From: Streptomyces griseoruber
Lineage (GTDB): Bacteria; Actinomycetota; Actinomycetes; Streptomycetales; Streptomycetaceae
Length of the DNA: 64,000 nucleotides
Reading direction: 5' to 3'
Assembly: GCF_001514205.1 (NCBI RefSeq)
Contig: NZ_KQ948763.1
Location: 1 to 64,000, forward strand
Part shown: one piece after another, positions 26,563 through 35,288 of the stretch
Layout of the letters: each line of letters opens with the position of its first letter
How positions within the stretch are numbered: position 1 is the stretch's first letter
Position numbers and translations under genes: made by a program
The notes under the pieces: generated by a model
Databases searched by the model: none
The model's input: only the letters and a program-made list of their open reading frames with translations
What the model was told of the DNA's origin: nothing

Positions 26563-28686
26563 GTGACCGCCGAAACGTCCGTGCCGTCCACTGCGCTGCT
26601 GGCAGGAGCAGACCGGGACGGTTCCAACTACACCGCGCGGCACCTGCTCGTCCTCGAGGGCCTCGAGGCCGTGCGGAAGCGCCCGGGCATGTACATCGGA
26701 TCCACCGACAGCCGTGGTCTGATGCACTGCCTGTGGGAGATCATCGACAACTCCGTGGACGAAGCCCTCGGGGGCTACTGCGACCACATCGAGGTGATCC
26801 TCCACGACGACGCCTCGGTCGAGGTGCGCGACAACGGCCGGGGCATCCCCGTCGACGTCGAGCCCAAGACCGGCCTCTCCGGCGTCGAGGTCGTGATGAC
26901 CAAGCTGCACGCCGGCGGCAAGTTCGGCGGCGGCTCCTACGCCGCCTCCGGCGGTCTGCACGGCGTCGGCGCCTCCGTCGTCAACGCCCTCTCGGCGCGC
27001 CTCGACGTGGAGGTGGACCGCAGCGGACACACGCACGCGATCAGCTTCCGGCGCGGTGTGCCGGGCGCCTTCGCCGCGGATGGTCCCGAAGCGAAGTTCG
27101 AGGCCCAGGGCGGTCTGCGCAAGGCCAAGAAGATCGCCAGGGCCCGTACCGGCACGCGCGTGCGGTACTGGGCCGACCGCCAGATCTTCCTCAAGGACGC
27201 CAAGCTCTCCCTGGAGAACCTCCACCAGCGCGCCCGGCAGACCGCGTTCCTGGTGCCCGGCCTGACCATCGTCGTCCGCGACGAGTACGGCCTCGGCGAG
27301 GGCGGCAGCAAGGGCGAGGAGTCCTTCCGCTTCGACGGCGGCATCAGTGAGTTCTGCGAGTACCTGGCCACGGACAGGGCCGTCTGCGACGTCCTCCGCT
27401 TCACCGGGCAGGGCACCTTCAGGGAGACCGTCCCGGTCCTGGACGAGCACGGGCAGATGACCCCCACGCAGGTCACCCGCGAGCTCGAGGTGGATGTCGC
27501 GATGCGATGGGGCACGGGGTACGACACGACCCTGAAGTCCTTCGTGAACATCATCGCCACCCCCAAGGGCGGCACGCACGTCGCAGGCTTCGAGACGGCC
27601 GTCACCAGCACCATGAACGAGGTCCTGCGCGCCAAGAAGATGCTGCGCGTCGCCGAGGACGACATCGTCAAGGACGACGCCCTGGAGGGCCTGACCGCGG
27701 TCGTCACCGTCCGCCTCGCCGAGCCCCAGTTCGAGGGCCAGACCAAGGAGGTCCTCGGCACCTCGGCGGCCCGGCGCATCGTGAACACCGTGATCTCCAA
27801 GGAGCTCAAGGCGTTCCTGACCTCCACCAAGCGCGACGCGGCGGCCCAGGCCCGCGTCGTCATGGAGAAGGCGGTCGCCGCCGCCCGGACCCGCATCGCG
27901 GCCCGTCAGCACAAGGACGCACAGCGCCGCAAGACAGCCCTGGAATCCTCCTCGCTGCCCGCCAAGCTCGCCGACTGCCGCAGCGACGACGTCGACCGCA
28001 GCGAGCTGTTCATCGTCGAGGGAGACTCCGCGCTCGGCACCGCCAAGCTGGCCCGGAACTCCGAGTTCCAGGCGCTGCTGCCGATCCGGGGCAAGATCCT
28101 CAACGTCCAGAAGTCGTCCGTGACCGACATGCTCAAGAACGCCGAGTGCGGCGCGATCATCCAGGTCATAGGGGCCGGCTCCGGGCGCACCTTCGACATC
28201 GACGCCGCCCGCTACGGCAAGATCATCATGATGACCGACGCCGATGTGGACGGCTCCCACATCCGGACCCTGCTGCTGACGCTGTTCCACCGCTACATGC
28301 GGCCCATGGTCGAGGCCGGCCGGGTGTTCGCCGCGGTGCCGCCGCTGCACCGCATCGAGCTGGTCCAGCCCAAGCGGGGCCAGGACAAGTACGTGTACAC
28401 CTATTCGGACCGCGAGCTGCGCGACAAGCTCATGGAGTTCCAGAGCAAGGGCGTCCGCTACAAGGACTCCATCCAGCGCTACAAGGGTCTCGGTGAGATG
28501 GACGCCGACCAGCTGGCCGAGACGACGATGGACCCTCGCCACCGCACCCTGCGCCGCATCAACCTCTCCGACCTGGAGGCTGCCGAGCAGGTGTTCGATC
28601 TGCTCATGGGTAATGACGTCGCGCCGCGCAAGGAGTTCATCTCCAGCTCGGCGGCGACCCTCGACCGGTCACGCATCGACGCGTAG
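26563..28686 (+). CDS. parE: DNA topoisomerase IV subunit B
   Basis: This 707-residue ATPase subunit starts at GTG 26563, preceded by GAGGAG; the open frame upstream is not used. GHKL ATPase motifs: EIIDNSVDEALGG near residue 60, DNGRGIPVD, and GGLHGVGASVVNALS near 130. TOPRIM motifs: IVEGDSALG near 485 and DADVDGSHI near 560. It pairs with the ParC-like protein encoded at 46111-48567 to decatenate daughter chromosomes. Streptomyces has a separate gyrB near oriC, which is why this second copy is read as parE. A terminator follows at 28777. Confidence 0.93.
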   Translation: MTAETSVPSTALLAGADRDGSNYTARHLLVLEGLEAVRKRPGMYIGSTDSRGLMHCLWEIIDNSVDEALGGYCDHIEVILHDDASVEVRDNGRGIPVDVEPKTGLSGVEVVMTKLHAGGKFGGGSYAASGGLHGVGASVVNALSARLDVEVDRSGHTHAISFRRGVPGAFAADGPEAKFEAQGGLRKAKKIARARTGTRVRYWADRQIFLKDAKLSLENLHQRARQTAFLVPGLTIVVRDEYGLGEGGSKGEESFRFDGGISEFCEYLATDRAVCDVLRFTGQGTFRETVPVLDEHGQMTPTQVTRELEVDVAMRWGTGYDTTLKSFVNIIATPKGGTHVAGFETAVTSTMNEVLRAKKMLRVAEDDIVKDDALEGLTAVVTVRLAEPQFEGQTKEVLGTSAARRIVNTVISKELKAFLTSTKRDAAAQARVVMEKAVAAARTRIAARQHKDAQRRKTALESSSLPAKLADCRSDDVDRSELFIVEGDSALGTAKLARNSEFQALLPIRGKILNVQKSSVTDMLKNAECGAIIQVIGAGSGRTFDIDAARYGKIIMMTDADVDGSHIRTLLLTLFHRYMRPMVEAGRVFAAVPPLHRIELVQPKRGQDKYVYTYSDRELRDKLMEFQSKGVRYKDSIQRYKGLGEMDADQLAETTMDPRHRTLRRINLSDLEAAEQVFDLLMGNDVAPRKEFISSSAATLDRSRIDA

Positions 28687-28776
28687 CCGCCGGGTCCGCC
28701 CCGGGCGTGCACCGGGAGCGGGCTTTGGGCTGGCCACGGTGGACGCCGGGGCGTCGGCCCGCTGGACGATCGGCAC

Positions 28777-28814
28777 GACGGGGGTTGGATTCCCGGGGGG
28801 AATCAACCCCCGTC
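28777..28814 (+). terminator. parE terminator
   Basis: GACGGGGGTT pairs with AACCCCCGTC and GATTCCC with GGGAATC: 17 bp with one bulged G and a 3-base loop, 90 bases after parE. Confidence 0.85.
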
Positions 28815-28861
28815 GGCCTACGGTCCGGCACCGGCCCGCTCGCGTTGCTCTCGCGCCGGGC

Positions 28862-28920
28862 CCTCCACCCGGGGGTGGAGTTTCACGGCTGCAGGGATCC
28901 ACCCCTGATCCACCCTGGCT
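28862..28920 (+). promoter_or_regulatory. Repeated TCCACCC elements upstream of the DUF1453-kinase-regulator operon
   Basis: A palindrome CTCCACCC-GG-GGGTGGAG is followed by two direct repeats GATCCACCC (28897 and 28908), spaced 11 bases, one helical turn. The operon starts about 90 bases downstream. The spacing suggests binding of a dimeric regulator, perhaps the operon's own NarL-type regulator; this is inference. Confidence 0.45.
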
Positions 28921-29007
28921 CCGATCCGCCGACCTGCGCGAATCCGTAGCGTCGAAGGCGTCGGCAGTGCTCGCTGCCGGCATCCCTTCTCGCTCACGGA
29001 GGCCGTG

Positions 29008-29532
29008 ATGTCCGGGCTGATCGACGCGCTGGTGATCGTGGCCGTGGCCGCGCTGGTGATCGTGCGCCAGTTCCGCGCAAGCCGTGTCGACACGGACCGG
29101 CGATGGTGGCTCCTCCCCGCGATCCTGGCCGTCGTAGCCCTGCGCGAGCCCCACCTGCTCGACGCCCGCCACGTCCTCGCGTCGGCCCTGATCCTGGGCG
29201 CCGAACTGATGGTCGGCCTGGCCACGGGAGCCGGCTGGGCGTGGACCACCCGCATCTGGGTGGAAGCCGGCGGCGCGGTGTGGAGCAAGAGCACCCGGGC
29301 CAGCGTGGGCGTCTGGATCCTCGGCATAGGCCTGCGCGTGGCACTGTTCGCCCTGGGCACGCGGTTCGGGGTCCACCAGGACGGCTCGGCCCTGCTGCTG
29401 GCGCTGGCGAGCACTCTGCTGGTCCGCTCAGGAATTCTGATCTGGCGCGCGCAGCGTCTGGACCGGAGCCCTGTGCACAGCACGGCGTACGGTGAGCAGA
29501 CGGTCCGGACCACGTGGAAGGAGCACGTGTGA
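29008..29532 (+). CDS. DUF1453-like membrane protein
   Basis: This 174-residue protein has about four hydrophobic helices (SGLIDALVIVAVAALVIVRQ, WWLLPAILAVVAL, VLASALILGAELMVGLATG, ASVGVWILGIGLRVALFALG). ATG 29008 is chosen over the adjacent GTG because GGAGG then stands five bases away. The layout matches CcdC/DUF1453 proteins. Its stop overlaps the histidine kinase start (GTGA), so it is probably part of the signalling unit, for example a membrane partner of the sensor. The signal is unknown. Confidence 0.75.
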   Translation: MSGLIDALVIVAVAALVIVRQFRASRVDTDRRWWLLPAILAVVALREPHLLDARHVLASALILGAELMVGLATGAGWAWTTRIWVEAGGAVWSKSTRASVGVWILGIGLRVALFALGTRFGVHQDGSALLLALASTLLVRSGILIWRAQRLDRSPVHSTAYGEQTVRTTWKEHV

Positions 29533-30680
29533 CGGAGAACGCCTGGACGCGCTGGCCCTCTCGTGAGGCGCTGAGCCGGCAGGGGACGACGACTCCCCGG
29601 CGCCTGCTCGCGTGGGTGGTGCGGCTGATGCTCCTCGGCATCCTCCTGTGGGGCGCCTTCCACGGCAGCCGCGTGCACGGCTGGGTCGCCGTGGCCGGAG
29701 CCGTGGGAGTCCTCGTGACCGGCGGGCTGGCCTGGTGTTTCTGGCGGACCACGCTCCAGCACCGGTTCTGGCCGTCGTTGGCCGTGGTCCTGCTCCTGCT
29801 GGGGCTCGCCGTCGCGGCCCAGGCCGTGGGATTCCGGGAACCCGCCCTCGTCGTGTGGTGCGGTTGCTGTATCGCGGTGCTGGAGCGGATGCCCCTGGCG
29901 GTGGCACTGCCCGTCGCCTCGGTCGCGCTCGCCTCGTACGCGGCGGTCAACGACGACGTATGGCTGACCACGGCCGCGACGGTCGGCGGGATGGCCCTCG
30001 CGGGATACACACTGCGCCTGGACGCCGAGGCCCGCGGCAACGCCCAGCGGCTGCTCGCTCAGGAGCGCGCCGCGCGGGCCGCGGAGGCGGAGTCGGCCGC
30101 TCTCGCCGAGCGGGCCCGGATCGCCCGGGAGATCCATGATGTGCTGGCCCACAGCCTCTCGGCGCAACTGGTGCATCTGGAAGCCGCCCGGCTGCTGATC
30201 GAGAGAGGCGCGGAGCGTGAGCAGATACTCGAACGGGTGGTGGCGGCCCGGGGGATGGCCCGCGACGGCCTCGACGAGACCCGGCACGCGCTGTCCGCGC
30301 TGCGCGGCGATCTGACGCCGATCGAGGACTTCCTGACCGACCTCGTCCGGGCGGCCGACGGTGCCGAGGTCACCGTTGCGGGTGACCGCAGAGCACTGCC
30401 GGCCGAGGCGTCGCAGGCCGTGCGCAGGGTCGCCCAGGAGGCCCTGACCAACGTCCGGAAGCATGCTCCGGGCGCCAAGGTGAGCGTGCGGCTGGAGTAC
30501 GAACCCCATGAAGTGGTCCTGGACGTGCGGGACTCGGGAGGCTCGCCGGGTGAACTCGCCCAGGCCGGCGGCGGGTACGGTCTGCTGGGGATGCGCGAGC
30601 GCGCCGAGCTGCTGGGCGGGTCGCTGGAGGCCGGACCGGACGAGGAAGGGTTCGTGGTGACGCTGAGGGTGCCGGTATGA
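29529..30680 (+). CDS. NarL-type sensor histidine kinase
   Basis: This 383-residue membrane kinase has an N-terminal region with about five hydrophobic helices (residues 25-165) and no large external domain, so it probably senses something in or at the membrane. The HisKA_3 phosphoacceptor lies in ERARIAREIHDVLAHSLS, His about 203, and the ATPase N-box and G-box are near 300-370 (EALTNVRKHAPGA, GYGLLGMRERAELLGG). The GTG start has AAGGAG upstream and overlaps the preceding stop; the 3' end overlaps the regulator gene by ATGA. The three genes form one operon. Confidence 0.92.
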   Translation: MTENAWTRWPSREALSRQGTTTPRRLLAWVVRLMLLGILLWGAFHGSRVHGWVAVAGAVGVLVTGGLAWCFWRTTLQHRFWPSLAVVLLLLGLAVAAQAVGFREPALVVWCGCCIAVLERMPLAVALPVASVALASYAAVNDDVWLTTAATVGGMALAGYTLRLDAEARGNAQRLLAQERAARAAEAESAALAERARIAREIHDVLAHSLSAQLVHLEAARLLIERGAEREQILERVVAARGMARDGLDETRHALSALRGDLTPIEDFLTDLVRAADGAEVTVAGDRRALPAEASQAVRRVAQEALTNVRKHAPGAKVSVRLEYEPHEVVLDVRDSGGSPGELAQAGGGYGLLGMRERAELLGGSLEAGPDEEGFVVTLRVPV

Positions 30681-31360
30681 CGGAGACGGCGGAGCGGAAG
30701 CCGGCCAGGGTGGTGGTCGCGGACGATCAGACCGTCGTCCGGGAGGGCATCGTGATGCTGCTCGGGCTGCTGCCCGGGGTCGAGGTGGTGGGGGCCGCGG
30801 GGGACGGGGACGCGGCCGTGCGGCTCGTCGCCGAACTCGCCCCGGACGTGGTGCTGATGGATCTGCGGATGCCACGCTGCGACGGCGTGGAGGCGACCCG
30901 GCGGATCCGGGCCGAGCATCCCGGGACGCAGGTCGTGGTGCTCACGACGTACGCGGACGACGAGTCCCTGTTCCCGGCACTGCAGGCCGGGGCGCGGGGA
31001 TATCTCACCAAGGACGCCGGCGGGGACGAGATCGTGCGGGCCGTGCACAGTGTGCTGTCCGGGGACGCGGGGCTGTCGCCGAGCGTGCAGCGGCGGCTGC
31101 TGGAGCGGCTGTCCGCACCCGAGCCGGAACCGGTCGCGCCCGCCGTTGCGCCGGACGGGCTCACCACACGGGAGACGGAGGTGCTGACACTGATCGCCGA
31201 GGGACTCGGCAACCAGGAGATCGCCCGTCGACTCCAGGTGTCCACGGCGACGGTGAAGACCCACATCAACAACCTGTTCACCAAGACAGGGCTCAAGGAC
31301 CGTGCGCAGGCGGTGCGTTACGCGTACGCAAAGGGGCTGGTCCGGCCACCGACGGCATGA
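30677..31360 (+). CDS. NarL/FixJ-family response regulator
   Basis: This 227-residue regulator has a receiver domain with acidic pocket ADD at 16-17 and phospho-acceptor Asp62 (VVLMDLRMP), plus Lys in YLTKDAGG. The C-terminal LuxR-type helix-turn-helix runs from LTTRETEVLTLIAEGLGNQEI to VSTATVKTHINNLFTKTGL. It overlaps the kinase gene by four bases and is surely its partner. Its targets are unknown; the TCCACCC repeats before the operon are a candidate. Confidence 0.94.
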   Translation: MTETAERKPARVVVADDQTVVREGIVMLLGLLPGVEVVGAAGDGDAAVRLVAELAPDVVLMDLRMPRCDGVEATRRIRAEHPGTQVVVLTTYADDESLFPALQAGARGYLTKDAGGDEIVRAVHSVLSGDAGLSPSVQRRLLERLSAPEPEPVAPAVAPDGLTTRETEVLTLIAEGLGNQEIARRLQVSTATVKTHINNLFTKTGLKDRAQAVRYAYAKGLVRPPTA

Positions 31361-31439
31361 GTGGTCTTTCGTCACCTGATGGGGTGAAGCAGGCGGGGAA
31401 GGAGAACCGGGGGTCTTCGCGTTCTGTCCATCCTTGGGC

Positions 31440-32009
31440 ATGCAGTCAAGCAATGGCCGTGCCCGCGGCGGCGGGGACGGTTCTGAGAGATCCGGCGAGC
31501 ACCATCACGGCCGGGGCCCGCAGTTCGTCGAGGCGCCGGGCGAGGTGCGCTACGAGGACCCCTGGTACGACGAGCTCGCGTCGGGCTGGGGCGAACAGGG
31601 CACGACGGCCCCGGCGGGCTCGCACGGGGCCGAGGTGCCGACGGCCCGCAGGCAGCGGGAGGACGGGGCCGTGGCGGCGGCGCAGGTCTATCTCGAGGTG
31701 CAGCGCAGTGCCGCCTTCCAGGAAGTACGCAGCCGCTACCGGCGGTTCGTGGGCCCGGCGTGCGCGGGGTTCCTCCTCTGGTACGTGGGCTATGTCGTGA
31801 CCGCGACGGCCGCGCCGGGGTTCATGGCCAGGCCGGTGGTGGGCGCCGTGAACGTGGCGCTGATCGCGGGGCTCGGTCAGTTCCTCACGACGTTCCTGCT
31901 CACCTGGGCCTATGCGCGGCACGCGCGGCTGCGCCGGGACCGTGCGGCGCTCGAACTGCGCTGGGACACACAGGAACTGACGCGCGGGGCGAGGAGTGGT
32001 GCGTCGTGA
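31440..32009 (+). CDS. DUF485 membrane protein of the acetate symporter pair
   Basis: This 189-residue protein has a hydrophilic start of about 95 residues, then the DUF485 domain: VYLEVQRSAAFQEVRSRYRRFVGP followed by two membrane helices. DUF485 proteins are regularly encoded just before ActP/MctC-type symporters, and here the stop overlaps the symporter start (GTGA). It probably assists or stabilises the transporter. ATG 31440 is used; a TTG two codons earlier is possible. Confidence 0.85.
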   Translation: MQSSNGRARGGGDGSERSGEHHHGRGPQFVEAPGEVRYEDPWYDELASGWGEQGTTAPAGSHGAEVPTARRQREDGAVAAAQVYLEVQRSAAFQEVRSRYRRFVGPACAGFLLWYVGYVVTATAAPGFMARPVVGAVNVALIAGLGQFLTTFLLTWAYARHARLRRDRAALELRWDTQELTRGARSGAS

Positions 32010-33598
32010 CCGGACACCATCAGACACTGGCGTTGGCGCTGTTCAGCGCCTTCGTCGCGGTCACCCTGGGGATCACGACCTGGGTGAGCCGCAACCGGCA
32101 GGGGTCGGAGGAGGAGTTCTACGCGGGAGGACGGTTGTTCTCCCCGATGGAGAATGGTTTTGCCATCGCGGGCGACTACATGTCGGCTGCCTCCTTCCTC
32201 GGTGTCGCGGGGCTCATCGCGCTCTTCGGCTACGACGGACTGCTGTACGTGGTCGGGTTTCTCGTGGCCTGGCTGGTGGTGCTGTTCCTGGTCGCCGAAC
32301 TGGTGCGCAACTGCGGACGGTTCACGCTCGCCGATGTCGTCGCGGCCCGGATGAGCGAGCGGCCGGTGCGGATCGCGGCGGGAACCTCCTCGGTCACCGT
32401 GTCCGTTCTCTATCTGGTGGCGCAGATGGTGGGCGCGGGCAGCCTGGTCGCGCTGCTGCTGGGGAACACCGGTGAGGCGGCCCAGGCGTGGGCCGTCATC
32501 GGGGTCGGGGCGCTCATGGTGATCTATGTGTCGTTGGGAGGAATGCGGGCCACCACATGGATTCAGATCGTGAAGGCGGTGCTCCTGCTCTGCGGCACGA
32601 TCGCGCTCACGGTGCTCGTGCTGGTGCGATTCCACGGGGACTTCGACCGACTGCTGCTCACGGCGGCCGAGCGCAGCGGTCACGGCGCCGCGTTCCTCGC
32701 GCCCGGGCTGAAGTACGGCGGGGACTGGACCGCCCGCCTCGACTTCATCAGCCTCGGGCTGGCGCTGGTGCTGGGGACGGCGGGGCTGCCGCACATCCTG
32801 TCGCGTTTCTACACGGTGCCGACCGCGCGGGCCGCCCGGCGGTCCACGGTCTGGGCGATCGGGCTCATCGGCGGCTTCTATCTGATGACGATCGTCCTCG
32901 GGTTCGGGGCGGCGGCGATCCTCGGACCGGAGACGGTGCGCGGTTCGAACGTGTCAGGGAACACCGCGGTTCCGCTCCTGGCGCTCGACCTGGGCGGCGG
33001 AGCCGACTCGACGGGCGGCACGGTTCTGTTCGCGTTCGTGGCGGCGATCGCGTTCGCGACGATTCTCGCCGTGGTCGCCGGGATCACGCTGGCCTCCTCG
33101 GCGTCGGTGGCGCACGACCTGTACGCCTCGTTGCGCCCCAGCGGGGCGAAGGCCCGCAGCGAGGTGGCGGTGGCGCGGATCGCCGCCGTCGGCATCGGTG
33201 TGATCGCGATCGCCCTGGGGCTGCTGGCCCGTGATCTCAACGTCGCCTTCCTGGTGGGGCTGGCGTTCGCAGTCGCGGCGTCCGCGAATCTTCCGGTACT
33301 GCTGTACTCCCTGTTCTGGCGCGGTTTCACCACGCGGGGCGCGGTGTGGGCGGTGTACGGCGGACTGGTGCCGGCGCTGGTGCTGGTGGTGCTCTCACCG
33401 GTGGTGTCGGGCAGCCCCGAGTCGCTCTTCCCCGGCGTCGACTTCCAGTACTTCCCGCTCCAGAACCCCGGAGTGGTGTCGATCCCGCTGGGCTTCCTCG
33501 CGGGCTGGCTCGGCACGGTCACCTCGGCCGAGATCGCGGACGAGGCCAAGCACGCGGAGACCGAGGTCCGGTCGCTGACGGGGGCGGGCGCCGTCTGA
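32006..33598 (+). CDS. Sodium/solute (acetate-type) symporter
   Basis: This 530-residue inner-membrane transporter of the SSS family has about 13 helices. Family features: the N-terminal EEFYAGGRLFSPMENGFAIAGDYMSAASFLG, the sodium-site region around LVAQMVGAGSLVALLLG, and LGTAGLPHILSRFYTVPTAR. It resembles ActP/MctC carriers for acetate, pyruvate or propionate; which acid is carried cannot be told. Translational coupling with the DUF485 gene supports the assignment. The next gene, on the other strand, is a CitB-type regulator that may control it. Confidence 0.88.
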   Translation: MTGHHQTLALALFSAFVAVTLGITTWVSRNRQGSEEEFYAGGRLFSPMENGFAIAGDYMSAASFLGVAGLIALFGYDGLLYVVGFLVAWLVVLFLVAELVRNCGRFTLADVVAARMSERPVRIAAGTSSVTVSVLYLVAQMVGAGSLVALLLGNTGEAAQAWAVIGVGALMVIYVSLGGMRATTWIQIVKAVLLLCGTIALTVLVLVRFHGDFDRLLLTAAERSGHGAAFLAPGLKYGGDWTARLDFISLGLALVLGTAGLPHILSRFYTVPTARAARRSTVWAIGLIGGFYLMTIVLGFGAAAILGPETVRGSNVSGNTAVPLLALDLGGGADSTGGTVLFAFVAAIAFATILAVVAGITLASSASVAHDLYASLRPSGAKARSEVAVARIAAVGIGVIAIALGLLARDLNVAFLVGLAFAVAASANLPVLLYSLFWRGFTTRGAVWAVYGGLVPALVLVVLSPVVSGSPESLFPGVDFQYFPLQNPGVVSIPLGFLAGWLGTVTSAEIADEAKHAETEVRSLTGAGAV

Positions 33599-33618
33599 CC
33601 CGGGGCGGCTCCGGAGCG

Positions 33619-34311
33619 CTACGGCGCCACCCAGGCGTAGCGGTGTTCCGGGCGGCCGGTGTCGCCGTACTTGAGGGACAGGCGCAGACGGCCGGCCTGT
33701 TCCAGGTGGCGGAGGTAGCGCTGGGCGGTGGAGCGGCTCAGGCCCGTCTCGGCGGCCACCTCGTGGGCCGAGAGCGGGTGGTCGGCGCGGTGCAGGACGG
33801 TGCAGATCAGGTCCGTCGTCGGTTCCGAGTGGCCGGTCGGCAGGCCGGGGGAGGACAGGACCGGGGTGGTGCGCAGGGCGCCGAAGATCCGGTCGACCTG
33901 TTCCTGGCCGGCGACGCCCCGGCCGCCGACCCGGTCCACCGTGCGGCGCAGCGCGGCGTAGGAGTCGAGACGGGTGCGCAGAGCGGCGAAGGTGAACGGT
34001 TTCACCAGGTAGTGCAGGGCACCCAGGCGCATGGCGGTCTGCACGGTGGTGACGTCGCCGGCTGCCGTGATCATGATGACGTCGGTGCCATGGCCCTGTT
34101 CCCGCATCCGGTGCACCAGCTCCAGGCCCGTCCCGTCGGGGAGGTAGTGGTCGAGCAGGACCAGGTCGATGCTTCCGCGCTGCACGGTGGCCAGCGCCTG
34201 GGCGGCACTGTGCGCGCGGGCGGCCACCCGGAAGCCGGGAACCTTTCCCACGTACTTGGCGTTTATCTCGGCGACGCGGAAGTCGTCGTCCACGACCAGG
34301 ACGTCAATCAT
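33619..34311 (-). CDS. CitB-family response regulator without adjacent kinase
   Basis: This 230-residue regulator has a receiver with DDD at 8-10, phospho-Asp54 (LVLLDHYLPDGTGLE), Thr/Ala in MITAAGD and Lys in YLVKPF. The C-terminal DNA-binding domain resembles CitB/DcuR (LSAHEVAAETGLSRSTAQRYLRHLEQAGRL). CitB regulators normally overlap a CitA-type kinase, but none is here. It is a close paralogue of the regulator at 37320-38000, whose kinase may serve both. It is divergent from the ABC transporter across a repeat-containing gap. Start ATG 34311 with AGAGG upstream. Confidence 0.9.
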   Translation of the reverse strand: MIDVLVVDDDFRVAEINAKYVGKVPGFRVAARAHSAAQALATVQRGSIDLVLLDHYLPDGTGLELVHRMREQGHGTDVIMITAAGDVTTVQTAMRLGALHYLVKPFTFAALRTRLDSYAALRRTVDRVGGRGVAGQEQVDRIFGALRTTPVLSSPGLPTGHSEPTTDLICTVLHRADHPLSAHEVAAETGLSRSTAQRYLRHLEQAGRLRLSLKYGDTGRPEHRYAWVAP

Positions 34312-34363
34312 CGGGCCTCTTTCCCTCAAGGCCTGGTGGGCGTTAAGCCCATGTTTCGGCTCC

Positions 34364-34417
34364 GCTGTTGTAGCGCGCGCAAAAAGAGCACAACAGCCTC
34401 TTGCAAGCAAAAGAAGC
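34364..34417. promoter_or_regulatory. Candidate operator between the CitB regulator and the ABC transporter
   Basis: There is an inverted repeat GCTGTTGT (34364-34371) / ACAACAGC (34390-34397), and two related direct elements GCAAAAAGAGC (34379) and GCAAAAGAAGC (34407) 28 bases apart. They sit in an unusually A-rich patch of the divergent gap. Confidence 0.45.
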
Positions 34418-34472
34418 GCATGCGCCCACAAGGCTGATGCGGTGTCCCGGCTCACATCTACCGTCCCCGGCC

Positions 34473-35288
34473 ATGAGCGCACACACCAGCCCCGCCATCG
34501 AGCTGCGGGGCGCGAGCAAGGTCTTCAGGACCCCCTCGGGAGGCCTGCACACGGCCGTCCGGGACCTCGACCTCACCGTCGGGCGCGGTGAGTTCGTGGC
34601 CGTCGTCGGCCCCACCGGCTGCGGCAAGTCGACCACGTTGACCCTGGTCAGCGGCCTGGAGGAGCCGACGCGGGGCGAGGTGCTGGTCGCCGGGCAGCCG
34701 GTGCGCGGGGTCGGCGACAAGGTCGGCTTCGTCTTCCAGCAGGATGCCACCTTCCCCTGGCGCACGGTCCTGTCCAACGTCATGGCGGGCCCCCGCTTCC
34801 GTGGCGTGCCCAAGGCGGAGGCCAGGGAGAAGGCCCGCGACTGGCTGGCCCGGGTCGGGCTCGCCGCCTTCGAGGACCGCTACCCGCACCAGCTCTCCGG
34901 CGGTCAGCGCAAGCGCGTCGCCCTCGCCGCCACCTTCGTCAACGACCCCGAGATCCTGCTCATGGACGAGCCGTTCTCGGCACTCGACGTGCAGACGCGG
35001 GCGCTGATGTCGGACGAGCTCCTGGAGCTGTGGGAGGGCACGGGCGCCTCGGTCGTCTTCGTCACCCACGACCTGGAGGAGTCCATCGCGCTGGCCGACA
35101 AGGTCGTGGTCATGACCGCGGGGCCGGCCACCGTGAAGCAGGTCTTCGACATCGATCTGCCGCGCCCGCGCAAGGTGGAGTCGGTGCGTCTGGAGCCGCG
35201 GTTCATCGAGATCTACCGCGAGATCTGGGAGTCCCTCGGCGAAGAGGTCCGCATCACCCGCGAAAGAGGTGCCGCCCATGTCGCCTGA
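34473..35288 (+). CDS. ABC transporter ATPase (nitrate/sulfonate/taurine type)
   Basis: This 271-residue ATPase of the TauB/SsuB type starts at ATG 34473. Walker A GPTGCGKSTT, Q-loop VFQQDATFPW, signature LSGGQRKRVALA, Walker B EILLMDEPFSALD, and switch His in VFVTHDLEE are all intact. It powers import with the permease and lipoprotein encoded next. The stop overlaps the permease start by 11 bases. The solute is probably a small organic compound; the location beside CitB-type regulators suggests a carboxylate or related nutrient, which is inference. Confidence 0.93.
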   Translation: MSAHTSPAIELRGASKVFRTPSGGLHTAVRDLDLTVGRGEFVAVVGPTGCGKSTTLTLVSGLEEPTRGEVLVAGQPVRGVGDKVGFVFQQDATFPWRTVLSNVMAGPRFRGVPKAEAREKARDWLARVGLAAFEDRYPHQLSGGQRKRVALAATFVNDPEILLMDEPFSALDVQTRALMSDELLELWEGTGASVVFVTHDLEESIALADKVVVMTAGPATVKQVFDIDLPRPRKVESVRLEPRFIEIYREIWESLGEEVRITRERGAAHVA

